Below are positions 8,200-18,137 of a stretch of DNA of 64,000 bases, one piece after another. Made by a program: the position numbers and the translations under genes. Source of the DNA: an uncultured Collinsella sp. (GTDB lineage: Bacteria > Actinomycetota > Coriobacteriia > Coriobacteriales > Coriobacteriaceae); NCBI GenBank assembly GCA_900542235.1, contig UQNB01000001.1, positions 8,208 through 72,207 on the forward strand. The letters are read 5' to 3'. Positions within the stretch are counted from its first letter, which is position 1. Each line of letters begins with the position of its first letter. A model generated the notes under the pieces. It did not search any database. It worked only from the letters and a program-made list of their open reading frames with translations, and was not told the DNA's origin.

Positions 8200-9660
8200 T
8201 TAGCGCACCTGAGCGACGTAAGCGACGTTGGTCGAGGAGACCTTGTCCTCGAGCTGAACACTCATGCGGGGATCGCCGGCGGTAGCGACGGTCAGATCGC
8301 CGGCCTCGACGTAGCCGAGCTCCTTAGCGGTCTCGATCGCCTTGACGATCGTGCCGTTGACGGTGCCCTGGGTAATCTCGGCCTGGTGCGGGATAACGCC
8401 CCAGTACATGATCATCTGCTGGACGGCCCACTCGTGGCGGGAGAACGCGCAGATCGGCATGTTGGGACGGAAGTGCGAGATCAGGCGTGCGGTACGACCG
8501 GTGGTCGTCGGCACGGTGATGCACTTGGCGCCAACGGTGGTGGCCATGTTCACAGCGGACATACCCACAACGTTGTTGACGACGCGGGTGCCGTGAGCGT
8601 CGGCCGGAACCTCGAGCGGAGCGTGGGCCGGGAGGTACTTCTCGGTCTCGAGAGCAATGCTGGCCTGCATCTTAACGGCCTCGACCGGGTACTTACCGGC
8701 AGCGGACTCGCCAGAGAGCATAACGGCGTCGGTGCCGTCGTAGATGGCGTTAGCAACGTCGGCAACCTCGGCGCGCGTCGGGCGCGGGTTCTGCTGCATG
8801 GAGTCGAGCATCTGCGTAGCGGTGATAACGGGCTTGTAGGCCGCGTTGCACTTGGCGATGATCTCCTTCTGGATGTGCGGAACGAGCTCGGGCTTGATCT
8901 CGATACCCAGGTCGCCACGGGCGACCATGATGCCGTCGGAAGCCTCGAGGATCTCGTCGAAGTTCTCGACGCCCAGGGCGCACTCGATCTTCGGGAAGAT
9001 CGTCACGTGCTCGCCACCGTTCTCGCGGCAAAGCTTGCGGATGCCGCGGACGGACTCGCCGTCACGGATGAAGGAAGCGGCGATGTAGTCGATGTTCTCG
9101 GTCAGGCCAAAGAGGATGTCCTGACGATCGCGCTCGGTGATGGCGGGCAGCGAGATGTTGACGTTGGGCATGTTGACGCCCTTGCGCTCGCCGATCAGGC
9201 CGTCGTTCTTAACGACGCAGGTCATGTCCTGGCCGCTGACGGACTCGACCTCGAGGGCAACCAGGCCGTCATCGATCAGGATGAGGGAGCCCTTCTCGAC
9301 CTCGGAAGGCAGAGCCAGGTAGTCGAGGGAGATGTGCTCAGCGGTGCCGTGGAAATCCTCGGACGTGGGCTGAGCGGTGACGACGATCTTATCGCCGGTC
9401 TTGACGGCAACCTTCTTGCCGTCGACCAGAAGGCCGGTGCGGACCTCGGGGCCCTTGGTGTCGAGCAGGATGCCGACAGGCAGACCGAGCTCCTTGGAAA
9501 TACGGCGGACGCGCTCGATGCGACCGTGGTGCTCGTCGTAGGAGCCGTGCGAGAAGTTAAAACGGGCGACGTTCATGCCCGCCTTGATCATCTCGCGGAT
9601 GGTCTCGTCGCTATCGCAGGCGGGACCCATGGTGCATACAATCTTAGTGCGCTTGTACAT
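8200..9660 (-). CDS. pyk: pyruvate kinase
   Basis: Final glycolytic step, phosphoenolpyruvate + ADP to pyruvate + ATP, in the cytoplasm. The protein is 486 residues, normal for the type without the extra C-terminal domain. Visible: KIVCTMGPACDS at the N-terminus, NFSHGSYDEH, MVARGDLGIEI, the active-site helix with RPTRAEVADVANA and AVMLSGESAAGKYP, and the C-terminal allosteric-type domain. GGAGG lies just upstream of the ATG. It is monocistronic: its own promoter region is to the right and the strong terminator to the left. Confidence 0.97.
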   Translation of the reverse strand: MYKRTKIVCTMGPACDSDETIREMIKAGMNVARFNFSHGSYDEHHGRIERVRRISKELGLPVGILLDTKGPEVRTGLLVDGKKVAVKTGDKIVVTAQPTSEDFHGTAEHISLDYLALPSEVEKGSLILIDDGLVALEVESVSGQDMTCVVKNDGLIGERKGVNMPNVNISLPAITERDRQDILFGLTENIDYIAASFIRDGESVRGIRKLCRENGGEHVTIFPKIECALGVENFDEILEASDGIMVARGDLGIEIKPELVPHIQKEIIAKCNAAYKPVITATQMLDSMQQNPRPTRAEVADVANAIYDGTDAVMLSGESAAGKYPVEAVKMQASIALETEKYLPAHAPLEVPADAHGTRVVNNVVGMSAVNMATTVGAKCITVPTTTGRTARLISHFRPNMPICAFSRHEWAVQQMIMYWGVIPHQAEITQGTVNGTIVKAIETAKELGYVEAGDLTVATAGDPRMSVQLEDKVSSTNVAYVAQVR

Positions 9661-9723
9661 TCAGACCTCCATCTGACATCGTCTTGCGCTGATAGATAAA
9701 CCATAAGAAATAAAACCGAGATG

Positions 9724-9729
9724 ATTATA
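9724..9729 (-). promoter_or_regulatory. -10 element of pyk
   Basis: TATAAT on the minus strand in an AT-rich stretch about 65 bp upstream of the pyk start. No convincing -35 at ideal spacing was found. The rest of 9661-9954 is AT-rich without any ORF or repeat that I can support. Confidence 0.45.
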
Positions 9730-9954
9730 ACGAAATGCCGACCGAATACCCCAAAAAATCGACCGTATGCCGAAATGGAAGTTCATTTTTTGCGGGAAAA
9801 ACGGTATATGAAAAATCTTTACCAACCACTCCAACCGCTGCTATCTGGGAGATATGTCAGTTTGGCGATGTGCCGAAGAAAAAACGTTTTACCAATGTTG
9901 AGCATCACACGGTCTGCACCGTTGCGTGCGGACCATATTTCCAAACCGATTGTT

Positions 9955-9984
9955 TTGGCTAGACGCGTCGCTTTGGGGTACCAT
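9955..9984 (+). promoter_or_regulatory. promoter of the P-type ATPase gene
   Basis: TTGGCT (9955-9960), an 18-bp spacer and TACCAT (9979-9984). The predicted start near 9991 would place the first hairpin of the structured leader at the very 5' end of the RNA. Confidence 0.4.
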
Positions 9985-9993
9985 AGCTCCACT

Positions 9994-10095
9994 ATCAACT
10001 GCCGCTCAGCACGGCAGCCTTGATGAGCCCTTGCCCTTCTCCTGGGAATTATGATCGGGCATCAATCTGCTGAGTGGCCCGAATCCCAGGAGGGG
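9994..10095 (+). promoter_or_regulatory. structured leader sequestering the ATPase ribosome binding site
   Basis: Two hairpins occupy the leader. P1 pairs 9994-10004 with 10012-10024 (11 bp with a two-base bulge). P2 pairs 10036-10047 with 10084-10095 (nine Watson-Crick pairs plus a three-base G-U extension) and contains an inner 6-bp stem (10055-10060 with 10077-10082). The 3' arm of P2 is the AGGAGG Shine-Dalgarno of the ATPase, so the folded state should block initiation. No T-run follows, so it is not a terminator. I could not match it to a known riboswitch class. Confidence 0.55.
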
Positions 10096-10102
10096 ACTCT
10101 AT

Positions 10103-12784
10103 ATGCAAAAGGAATACCTGTCCGCCGCGGCGGAGGTGCTCAGCGACCAAGGTGTCGATGAGAACCTCGGCCTGAGCAACGACGAGGCGTCTTCGCGCCT
10201 CGCCAAGACAGGCCCTAACAAGCTCGAGGAAGCCGAGAAGACACCGCTGTGGAAGCGTTTCTTTGAGCAGATGGCCGACCCCATGGTCATCATGCTGATC
10301 GTTGCCGCCGTCATCAGTGCGCTCACGGGCATGGTCAAGGGCGAGCCCGACTTTGCCGATGTTGCCATCATCATGTTCGTCGTTATCGTCAACTCGGTGC
10401 TGGGCGTGGTCCAGGAAGCCAAGAGCGAGGAGGCCCTCGAGGCCCTGCAGGAGATGAGTGCGGCGCAGTCCAAGGTGCTGCGCGACGGCAAGCTCGTGCA
10501 CCTGCCGAGCGCCGAGCTCGTGCCCGGCGACGTGATCATGCTCGAGGCGGGCGACTCCGTCCCGGCCGACTGCCGCGTGCTCGAGAGCGCCACGATGAAG
10601 ATCGAAGAGGCCGCGCTCACCGGCGAGTCCGTGCCCGTAGAGAAGCACGCCAACGTGATCGAGCTCGCTGCGGGCACCGATGACGTGCCGCTCGGCGACC
10701 GTAAGAACATGTGCTATATGGGCTCCACCGTCGTGTACGGCCGTGGTCGCGCCGTCGTGGTCGGCACCGGCATGAACACCGAGATGGGCAAGATCGCCGG
10801 CGCCCTGGCCGAGGCCAAGGAAGAGCTCACGCCGTTGCAAGTGAAGCTCGCCGAGCTCAGCCGCATCCTTACCATTATGGTTATCGTCATCTGCGTCGTC
10901 ATCTTTGGCGTTGATATCATCCGCCACGGCGTGGGCAACGTTCTTACCGACCCGACCGCCCTGCTCGATACCTTTATGGTCGCCGTCTCGCTCGCCGTCG
11001 CTGCCATCCCCGAGGGCCTGGTCGCCGTCGTGACCATCGTGCTATCGCTTGGCGTGACCAAGATGGCTAAGCGCCAGGCAATCATCCGCAAGCTCTCTGC
11101 CGTCGAGACTCTCGGCTGCACGCAGACCATCTGCTCCGACAAGACCGGTACCCTTACCCAAAACAAGATGACCGTCGTCAAGCACGAGCTCGCTGCGCCC
11201 AAGGAGAAGTTCCTGGCCGGCATGGCGCTGTGCTCCGATGCTCAGTGGGACGAGGAGCTGGGCGAGGCCGTGGGCGAGCCGACTGAGTGCGCGCTCGTCA
11301 ACGACGCCGGCAAGGCGGGCCTCACTGGCCTGACTGCCGAGCATCCGCGCGTGGGCGAGGCCCCGTTTGACTCGGGCCGCAAGATGATGTCCGTGGTCGT
11401 CGAGACCCTGGATGGCGAGTACGAGCAGTACACCAAGGGTGCGCCCGACGTGGTGATCGGCCTGTGCACCCATATCTACGAGGGCGATAAGGTCGTCCCC
11501 CTGACCGAGGAGCGCCGCGCCGAGCTCGTGGCGGCCAACAAGGCCATGGCCGACGAGGCCCTGCGCGTACTGGCGCTGGCAAGCCGCACCTACACCGAGG
11601 TTCCCGACGACTGCAGCCCCGCTGCGCTCGAGCATGACCTGGTCTTCTGTGGCCTGTCCGGCATGATCGACCCGGTCCGTCCCGAGGTGGCCGACGCTAT
11701 CCACGAGGCGCACGACGCCGGTATCCGCACCGTCATGATCACGGGCGACCACATCGACACCGCCGTGGCCATCGCCAAGCAGCTGGGCATCGTCGCCGAT
11801 CGCAGCCAGGCCATCACCGGTGCCGACCTCGATCGCATGAGCGACGAGGAACTCGACGCGCACATCGAGGACTACGGCGTGTACGCCCGCGTCCAGCCCG
11901 AGCACAAGACACGCATCGTCGAGGCTTGGAAGTCGCGCGACCAGATCGTGGCCATGACGGGCGATGGCGTCAACGACGCCCCGTCCATCAAGCGCGCCGA
12001 CATTGGCGTTGGTATGGGCATCACCGGTACCGACGTCACCAAGAACGTCGCCGACATGGTACTTGCCGATGACAACTTCGCTACCATCATCGGCGCCTGC
12101 GAAGAGGGTCGTCGCATCTACGACAACATCCGCAAGGTCATCCAGTTCCTGCTTTCGGCCAACCTTGCCGAGGTGTTCTCGGTGTTTATCGCCACGCTCA
12201 TCGGCTTTACCATCTTCCAGCCGGTGCAGCTGCTGTGGGTGAACCTGGTCACCGACTGCTTCCCCGCGCTTGCGCTGGGCATGGAGGATGCCGAGGGCGA
12301 CATCATGAAGCGCAAGCCGCGCAACGCCAAGGACGGTGTCTTTGCCGGACATATGGGTCTGGACTGCGTGGTCCAGGGCCTAATCATCACCGCGCTGGTG
12401 CTGGCGAGCTTCTTTGTGGGCGTGTACTTTGACATGGGCTACATCCACATCGCCGATATGATCGCCGGCAATGCCGACGAGGAAGGCGTGATGATGGCGT
12501 TCATCACGCTCAACATGGTCGAGATTTTCCACTGCTTCAATATGCGCAGCCGTCGTGCGTCGCTGTTCACCATGAAGAAGCAGAACAAGTGGCTGTGGGC
12601 TTCCGCCGCGCTGGCACTGGTGCTGACGGTGATCGTGACCGTGCAGCCGACGCTTGCCGAGATGTTCTTTGGCCCCGTGACGCTTGAGCTCAAGGGCGTT
12701 GTCGCTGCCCTGGGCCTGGCCTTCCTGATCATCCCGCTGATGGAGATCTACAAGGCGATCATGCGCGCGGTCGAGAAGGAGTAA
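10103..12784 (+). CDS. calcium-type (P2) cation-transporting P-type ATPase
   Basis: Membrane pump that exports a cation, probably Ca2+, with ATP. The protein is 893 residues, the length of bacterial SERCA/PMCA-like pumps. The cation-ATPase N-domain is at 1-70. TGES lies in the actuator domain, PEGL in TM4, the phosphorylated Asp346 in DKTGTLT, then TGDGVNDAP, and TM6 contains NLVTDCFPALALG. The PEGL and TM6 residues fit type IIA/B Ca2+ pumps, although Mn2+ or Mg2+ are not excluded. The ribosome binding site (AGGAGG, 10088-10093) lies in a strong leader hairpin, suggesting translational control. Confidence 0.92.
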   Translation: MQKEYLSAAAEVLSDQGVDENLGLSNDEASSRLAKTGPNKLEEAEKTPLWKRFFEQMADPMVIMLIVAAVISALTGMVKGEPDFADVAIIMFVVIVNSVLGVVQEAKSEEALEALQEMSAAQSKVLRDGKLVHLPSAELVPGDVIMLEAGDSVPADCRVLESATMKIEEAALTGESVPVEKHANVIELAAGTDDVPLGDRKNMCYMGSTVVYGRGRAVVVGTGMNTEMGKIAGALAEAKEELTPLQVKLAELSRILTIMVIVICVVIFGVDIIRHGVGNVLTDPTALLDTFMVAVSLAVAAIPEGLVAVVTIVLSLGVTKMAKRQAIIRKLSAVETLGCTQTICSDKTGTLTQNKMTVVKHELAAPKEKFLAGMALCSDAQWDEELGEAVGEPTECALVNDAGKAGLTGLTAEHPRVGEAPFDSGRKMMSVVVETLDGEYEQYTKGAPDVVIGLCTHIYEGDKVVPLTEERRAELVAANKAMADEALRVLALASRTYTEVPDDCSPAALEHDLVFCGLSGMIDPVRPEVADAIHEAHDAGIRTVMITGDHIDTAVAIAKQLGIVADRSQAITGADLDRMSDEELDAHIEDYGVYARVQPEHKTRIVEAWKSRDQIVAMTGDGVNDAPSIKRADIGVGMGITGTDVTKNVADMVLADDNFATIIGACEEGRRIYDNIRKVIQFLLSANLAEVFSVFIATLIGFTIFQPVQLLWVNLVTDCFPALALGMEDAEGDIMKRKPRNAKDGVFAGHMGLDCVVQGLIITALVLASFFVGVYFDMGYIHIADMIAGNADEEGVMMAFITLNMVEIFHCFNMRSRRASLFTMKKQNKWLWASAALALVLTVIVTVQPTLAEMFFGPVTLELKGVVAALGLAFLIIPLMEIYKAIMRAVEKE

Positions 12785-12807
12785 GTCGAAAGGCCATCCT
12801 TCCCACC

Positions 12808-12898
12808 GGCCCGACCGCCTGCGGGGTTTCTTCCTCGCTGGTCCTCGCGCTTCGCGCTGCGGGATCGCTCGGAAGAAACCCCTCCCGGCGGGCGGGCC
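12808..12898. repeat. long inverted repeat upstream of rsgA
   Basis: Arms 12808-12834 and 12871-12898 pair over about 27 bp with few mismatches, around a loop that contains a smaller GCGC-TTC-GCGC hairpin. There is no T-run at either end. It sits between the ATPase stop and rsgA and looks like a palindromic intergenic element, possibly also slowing read-through. Confidence 0.65.
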
Positions 12899-13022
12899 TT
12901 CGGATAACCTCTCGGGACCATTGGCTGAGGGAAAGTTTGTGAGCTGGTCGGGCTTTGCCCGGCCAGCTCTTTTTGATTTAAAATACCTGCTCAGTTGTGA
13001 TTTTTGGTGCTGGGAGGCGTTT

Positions 13023-14207
13023 GTGGCTAAGGCTAAGGCTAAGGCGAAGAAAAAGACGACGGGGGCGCGGGCTAAGCGTGATCGTCGTCGGAAGCTCGCG
13101 ACCGAACCCCCTGCATCTGCTGAGGAGTTGCTGGCGAGTGTACCGGGGCTTGACGCGCTGCAGGATGTTCCGGCGTTTGATGACCTGCCGGTCGATGAAG
13201 CCCAGCAGGCTGCCTTTGATGATTTCTGCGCGCATGCCGAGGAGCCCGAGCAGATGCAGCTTGGCGCCGTGGTGCGCTTGGATCGTGGGTTTCCGCTGGT
13301 GGCGACTGCCGACGATACCTTCCGCGCCGAGCATGCCGTGGGATTTGCCAAGTCGCGCGGTGGGGACGAGGTCCTGCTGCCTGCCGTGGGCGATCGTGTG
13401 GCGGTGCGCCGCGCTCCCGGGCACGATATGGGCGTGATTGAATGCGTACTGCCGCGCCGTACGAGCTTTGAGCGTTGGCGCGGCCGTGCCCGCGGAGAGC
13501 GCCAGGTGCTCTGCTCCAACGTGGATAGCGTGCTAATCGTGCAGGCGCTCGGTGCCGGCGAGGTGCTGCTCGACCGTGTGGCGCGCTCGCTGGTGTTGGC
13601 GCTCGACTGCGATGCCGAGCCGGTGGTGGTGCTCACCAAGGCTGACCGCTGCGATGCCGGGGAGCTCGAGCGCGATCTGGACCGCGTGCGCCGCCTGGTG
13701 GGTCCGAACGTGCGCGTGATCGTGACGTCCTCTGCCGAGGGCCGCGGCCTGGACGAGGTCCGTGCCTGCGTGCCTGCCGGGAGCTGCGCCATGATTCTGG
13801 GCGAGTCGGGTGCCGGCAAGTCGACGCTGCTCAATGCACTGCTGGGCCACGATACGTTGGCGACCGGCGGTGTGCGCGAACGCGACGACCAGGGCCGTCA
13901 CACTACCGTCGCGCGCGTGATGGTGGCGCTGCCGGGCGACGCCGGCGTGATCGCCGATGCCCCGGGTCTGCGCAGTTTGCCGCTCGTGGGTCACGAGCGG
14001 GGTCTGGCGCGCGCCTTCCCCGAGATTGTCGAGGCATCGCGCGCGTGCCGGTTTGGCGATTGCACGCACACCCATGAGCCGGGTTGCGCCGTTCGCGAGG
14101 CCGAGGACGCCGGGCAGATTGACAGCCTGCGTCTGGAAACGTTCCAAAACCTGGCGTCATCCATGCGCGTGAGTGCTCAAATGCTCGATCCCGATGTCCA
14201 TCTGTAA
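13023..14207 (+). CDS. rsgA: ribosome small subunit-dependent GTPase A
   Basis: Late 30S assembly GTPase. The protein is 394 residues, longer than usual because of a Lys/Ala-rich N-terminal tail (repeated AK from residue 2). An OB-like domain follows, then the circularly permuted GTPase: G4 LTKAD (about 204), G1 GESGAGKST (about 259), G3 DAPGL (about 312). The C-terminal zinc knuckle CRFGDCTHTHEPGC lies at about 342-355. I chose the GTG at 13023 because GGGAGG lies six bases upstream; in-frame sequence before it includes the promoter TAAAAT (12979). Confidence 0.93.
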   Translation: MAKAKAKAKKKTTGARAKRDRRRKLATEPPASAEELLASVPGLDALQDVPAFDDLPVDEAQQAAFDDFCAHAEEPEQMQLGAVVRLDRGFPLVATADDTFRAEHAVGFAKSRGGDEVLLPAVGDRVAVRRAPGHDMGVIECVLPRRTSFERWRGRARGERQVLCSNVDSVLIVQALGAGEVLLDRVARSLVLALDCDAEPVVVLTKADRCDAGELERDLDRVRRLVGPNVRVIVTSSAEGRGLDEVRACVPAGSCAMILGESGAGKSTLLNALLGHDTLATGGVRERDDQGRHTTVARVMVALPGDAGVIADAPGLRSLPLVGHERGLARAFPEIVEASRACRFGDCTHTHEPGCAVREAEDAGQIDSLRLETFQNLASSMRVSAQMLDPDVHL

Positions 14208-14224
14208 TTGATTTTTCCTATGAC

Positions 14225-14260
14225 AGCCGTCTCCCAACTGTTCGGGAGACGGCTTTTTTG
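14225..14260 (+). terminator. rsgA terminator
   Basis: An 11-bp stem (14225-14235 with 14244-14254) is followed by six T. It separates rsgA from the tad locus. Confidence 0.92.
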
Positions 14261-14298
14261 CTGTGGAAAAGCCTCGAAACATGCAGTTTGCTGACGTG

Positions 14299-14337
14299 CT
14301 GACCAAAACCTTGCCACGAGCTTGACGGGCTGGTCAG
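14299..14337. repeat. short inverted repeat upstream of the tad locus
   Basis: CTGACCA (14299-14305) and TGGTCAG (14331-14337) flank 25 bases, followed by a T-run. A TTGACA at 14357 may be the -35 of the tad promoter, but no good -10 is visible. It may be an operator or a weak terminator. Confidence 0.35.
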
Positions 14338-14459
14338 TTTTTGGTCAACGATTGGTTTGACATCGAAAACCAAGATCGCGATTGTGCCGCTTTGCACTCT
14401 GACCGCCCAGACAATGGTGGTACGGGCATTCGCCCGGCACTGCCATGAGAGGAGCGGCC

Positions 14460-15119
14460 GTGAACAAGAGCAAGCGCATCGCCATCAGTCTGGTCGCGGG
14501 CGTGCTCGCTGCTCTGCTTTGCATGGTTTACGGCTCGTCGATCCGCTCGCAAGCCGAACAGGTCCAGGCTGAGACCTTGGCCAAGTACGGTGGCGATCGC
14601 GTCGAGGTATGCGTCGCGGCGCGCGATATCGATGTGGGCGAGACCCTCGATGAGACCAATGTCATAACCCAGGAATGGCTGACGAGTCTGCTGCCGCGTG
14701 ACGCGGCGACCGAGCTGCGCCAGGTGCGCGGCGACGCGACGACTTCGCGTATTCCCAAAAACGCCGTGATCTGCAATGTCTACACCAAGGCCGAGAGCCG
14801 CAAGCTCGAGGTGCCTAAGGGCAAGGTTGCCGTTTCGGTGGCGGTCGATGCCGAGCACTCGGTCGGCGGTGCCACGGGCGTGGGCAGCTACGTGGACGTG
14901 TACGTGCAAAAGGACGGCGTGACCGATCGGCTGTGCGGCGCGCACGTGATCGATACCAGTGAGGATTCCTGTGCCACGCGCGAGGGCAAGATCGAATGGG
15001 TGACGTTGGCGGCTGACCCCGAAGACGTCAAGGAACTGCTGGGAGCCTCGGGCAAGGGAACGGTCAGCTTGACGATTCCCGCCACGGCGCGCGGCAAAAA
15101 GAGCGGAGGCGACGAGTGA
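14460..15119 (+). CDS. CpaB/RcpC-like Flp pilus assembly protein (SAF domain)
   Basis: First gene of the tad locus. The protein is 219 residues with an N-terminal membrane anchor (about 7-27) and an SAF-like domain (VCVAARDIDVGETLDETNV, about 45-110), followed by the RcpC/CpaB C-terminal beta domain with SVGGATGVGSYVDVYV. In other bacteria it works in the secretion/outer part of the Flp pilus machine; in a monoderm it is probably exported and membrane tethered. The GTG start follows AGAGGAG by five bases. Its stop overlaps the next start. Confidence 0.8.
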   Translation: MNKSKRIAISLVAGVLAALLCMVYGSSIRSQAEQVQAETLAKYGGDRVEVCVAARDIDVGETLDETNVITQEWLTSLLPRDAATELRQVRGDATTSRIPKNAVICNVYTKAESRKLEVPKGKVAVSVAVDAEHSVGGATGVGSYVDVYVQKDGVTDRLCGAHVIDTSEDSCATREGKIEWVTLAADPEDVKELLGASGKGTVSLTIPATARGKKSGGDE

Positions 15120-16812
15120 TGAAGGCGATCTGGCTTGCGTGCTGCGCGTGCGGCGATTACGGGCTGTTGCAGCGGGAAGTCGAGGGCCGTGATGCGGGTG
15201 CACAGGTGCTTCGCGTGGGTGACCTGGACGGGCTGGTTTCCATGGCGCGGGCGTTTCCGTCGCGCCGCGGGGCTGCCATCATCGCGGCGTCTCTGTTTGA
15301 TACCGAAGATGTGCGCAAGACTGTTGCGCGCCTGACGGCCGAAGGCCGCGTGAGTCGCGTGGTCGTGTTGATAGAAGCGCTCGATCCGTCGGATATCGAG
15401 GGGCTGTTTCGCGCGGGGGCGACCGAGGTCATCGCTGCACACAGTATATGCGGCAACGGGCGCGCGGGCGAGGGAGCGGTTGATTCCGATCGGCGCATGA
15501 CGATTGAGCCCGATGCTTTTGTTGATAGGGAACCCGGGGCGCCTCGCGCTACAAGAGGCCCGCGTGTTGATGATTATGGAAAAGCGGAAGCCGAGCATGG
15601 TCGGCGCCCCCGGAACCCCCTTGTATACGATGACGCTGGAGGGCCGGCGCAGCATGCTGGCGACTCCCCGGCAGTAGATATGGGATACGTGCACGGCGTG
15701 AATCTGGCGGATGAACTCGACGAAGTTGAGGGCCTTGCCGGGTGCGGCGAGTTGTCGCTGATGCAGCATGAGCAGATTGCGCAGAACGAGCCTGCCTCGC
15801 AGACCGAACAAGCAGCCATGCCGGCTTGGACGCAGCACGTGGTTGCGGCGGGGGAGACGGGGACGCTGTCACCGACGCCCGCCCCGCCGCCTCCGCTGCC
15901 GCCAGACGCTACCGCTCCGCCGCATCGAGTTCCAGTCATCTGCGCTATTTCGGGTTCGGGCGGTTGCGGCAAGTCGACGATCGTTGCCACCATGGCACAC
16001 ACATCGTCGCTGTTGGGCTTGCGTGCCGCCGTGCTCGACCTGGACCTGATGTTTGGAAACCTTTACGACTTGTTAGGCGTCGATGCTCCGTGCGATATGG
16101 CGGGACTTATTCAGCCCGCCGCGGGGGGCCGCCGCATCCAGATGGGGCGGCATTTAGGGAGCCGTCGGCGGCGGGCATGCTCACCGAGCCGGATATCGTA
16201 GCCGCTTCGATGCGCGTGGCGCCGGGCGTTACGCTCTGGGGTCCCGTCGCGGCGCCCGAGCAAGCCGAGCTCATGGCACGTCCGGTGGAGCTACTGCTTG
16301 ATGTTCTGCGTCGCGAATCCGACGTGGTCTTTATCGATACCTCGGTCTTTTGGGGCGACGCCGTGGCGGCTGCGGTGGCGGCGAGCGACCGTTGCCTGGT
16401 CGTTGGCGATGCGGCGGTGTCGTCCGCGGCATCGGCATCGCGCGTCATTGAACTGGCAGGTCGAGTAGGTGTGCCGCGCACGCGCATGAGCGCCGTGTTC
16501 AACCGGTTCGGTGCGCGCGGGGCAGACGAGGACGTCGCCATGCGCTTTGAGATTGCCTGTGCGTTAAGCTCCAAGATTCGTATCGCCGATGGCGGGCAGG
16601 ATCTCGCCGCGCTCATGGCGTTTGGGCGCGCTGACGAGGCAGTGGGGCAGACCAGCGCTTTTGCGACTAGCGTGCGCGAGGCCACGCGCGAGATGCTCGT
16701 GGAACTGGGGTGCGCCGTCGGCCCTTGGAGCGATATGGTCGCCGACCGTGCAACGCGCACCGAACGCCCACGTATCCGCCTTCCCTGGTCGCGCGAGGGT
16801 GATCAGCGATGA
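15119..16812 (+). pseudogene. CpaE-like pilus assembly ATPase, frameshifted
   Basis: MinD/ParA-type ATPase that positions the pilus machine. The first part (15119 to about 16123) has a receiver-like N-domain, a long low-complexity Pro/Ala linker and a deviant Walker A (SGSGGCGKST), then DLDLMFGN. After the G6 run at 16123-16128 the reading frame moves by -1. The second part (to 16812) continues without a gap in homology: MLTEPDIVAASMRVAPGV, VVFIDTS, and the C-terminal MinD-like half. One extra G would restore a single ORF of about 565 codons. It is either broken, programmed to slip, or a base-calling error. It overlaps cpaF by four bases. Confidence 0.75.
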
Positions 16813-18137
16813 GCCTGCAAACGAGGATTAAGGCTGCCGGCGCTGCGGCGGCGGCAGCGCCTGTAGATGTGGGGCGTCGCCGCGCCGTGAAACGACGCAC
16901 CAAGCGCGCCGTGATGGACCGCATGGGTTACGACGAAGTGGCGCGTATCAGCGCCTATATCGACCCGGCACTTGCCCGCTCGGAATTGCGTCCTGCGGTG
17001 GAGGCGGCGCTCAATGTTGAGGAGCCGACCGATCTCGCGACGCCCGAGCGCGAGACCATCATCGACGAGATTTTGGATGACGTGGTGGGCTTGGGGCCGT
17101 TGCAGCCGCTCATCGAGGACGACACCGTTACCGAGATCATGATCAACGGCTGCCGCTCGGCTTTCTTTGAACGCGGCGGCGTCTTGTACCCCATCGAGCA
17201 TGCGTTTGAGGATGATGAGCAGATCCGTGTGCTTATCGACCGTATTATCTCGCCACTTGGCCGCCGTATCGACGAGCGCAGCCCCATCGTCAACGCCCGC
17301 CTCAAAACGGGCTATCGCGTCAACGCGGTGATTCCGCCTGTGGCGATTGACGGACCGATTCTCACCATCCGAAAGTTCTCGGACCGTATCTGCTCGCTGG
17401 ACGAGCTCGTGGGGTTGGGATCGCTGCCGCTTTGGTATGCGCAGCTGCTGTCGTGTGCGGTGTCGCTGCGACAGGACCTGGCGGTTGCGGGAGGCACGGG
17501 ATCTGGTAAGACCACCCTGCTCAACGCGTTGTCATGTGAGATTTCCACCGGCGAGCGCATCGTGACGATCGAGGACTCTGCCGAGCTCAAGTTTGCGCAT
17601 CATCCGCACGTGGTGCGCCTAGAGGCGCGCGAGGCTTCAATTGAGGGCGAGGGCGCGGTGACGATCCGCGACCTGGTGACTAATGCCCTGCGCATGCGCC
17701 CCGACCGCATCGTGGTGGGCGAGGTGCGCGGTGCCGAGTGCTGCGACATGTTGCAGGCCATGAACACGGGCCACGACGGGTCGCTTACCACGCTTCATGC
17801 GGGTTCAGAACAGGAGACCGTGGTGCGTCTGACGTTGCTTGCACGTTATGGCATCGATCTGCCGAGCGAGCTCATCGAGGAGCAGATTGCCATGGCACTC
17901 GACGGTATCGTGATGTCCGAGCGCCACGCCGATGGCAGGCGCTTCGTCTCCTCGTATTCGGGGGTGCGACGCGCCGCATCGGGCGGCGTAGAGCTCGAGC
18001 GCTATGTGACGTTCGATGCCGCCGAGCGCACCTGGACGCTTGACCGCGAGCCGCCGTTTATCGCAGAAGGCCTGCGGTCGGGGACGCTCACACAAGAGGA
18101 GGTGGACGAATGGAGATCACTGTGCCCCTCGTCGTAG
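16809..18137 (+). CDS. CpaF/TadA secretion ATPase
   Basis: Hexameric type II/IV secretion ATPase that drives Flp pilus assembly. The protein is 442 residues. Walker [10 protein letters not shown] at about 228-236, an Asp box region with [12 protein letters not shown], Walker [12 protein letters not shown], and the His box [15 protein letters not shown] are all intact. Its ATG overlaps the cpaE stop (ATGA) and it overlaps tadB by 28 bp, so the operon is tightly coupled. Confidence 0.92.
   Translation: MSLQTRIKAAGAAAAAAPVDVGRRRAVKRRTKRAVMDRMGYDEVARISAYIDPALARSELRPAVEAALNVEEPTDLATPERETIIDEILDDVVGLGPLQPLIEDDTVTEIMINGCRSAFFERGGVLYPIEHAFEDDEQIRVLIDRIISPLGRRIDERSPIVNARLKTGYRVNAVIPPVAIDGPILTIRKFSDRICSLDELVGLGSLPLWYAQLLSCAVSLRQDLAVAGGTGSGKTTLLNALSCEISTGERIVTIEDSAELKFAHHPHVVRLEAREASIEGEGAVTIRDLVTNALRMRPDRIVVGEVRGAECCDMLQAMNTGHDGSLTTLHAGSEQETVVRLTLLARYGIDLPSELIEEQIAMALDGIVMSERHADGRRFVSSYSGVRRAASGGVELERYVTFDAAERTWTLDREPPFIAEGLRSGTLTQEEVDEWRSLCPSS

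Noticed and set aside
16100..16200. Programmed frameshifting in cpaE as in insertion sequences
   Set aside because: The G6 run could slip, but no downstream stimulatory structure or Shine-Dalgarno was evident, and similar shifts in tadC point to deletion or error; kept only as an option.
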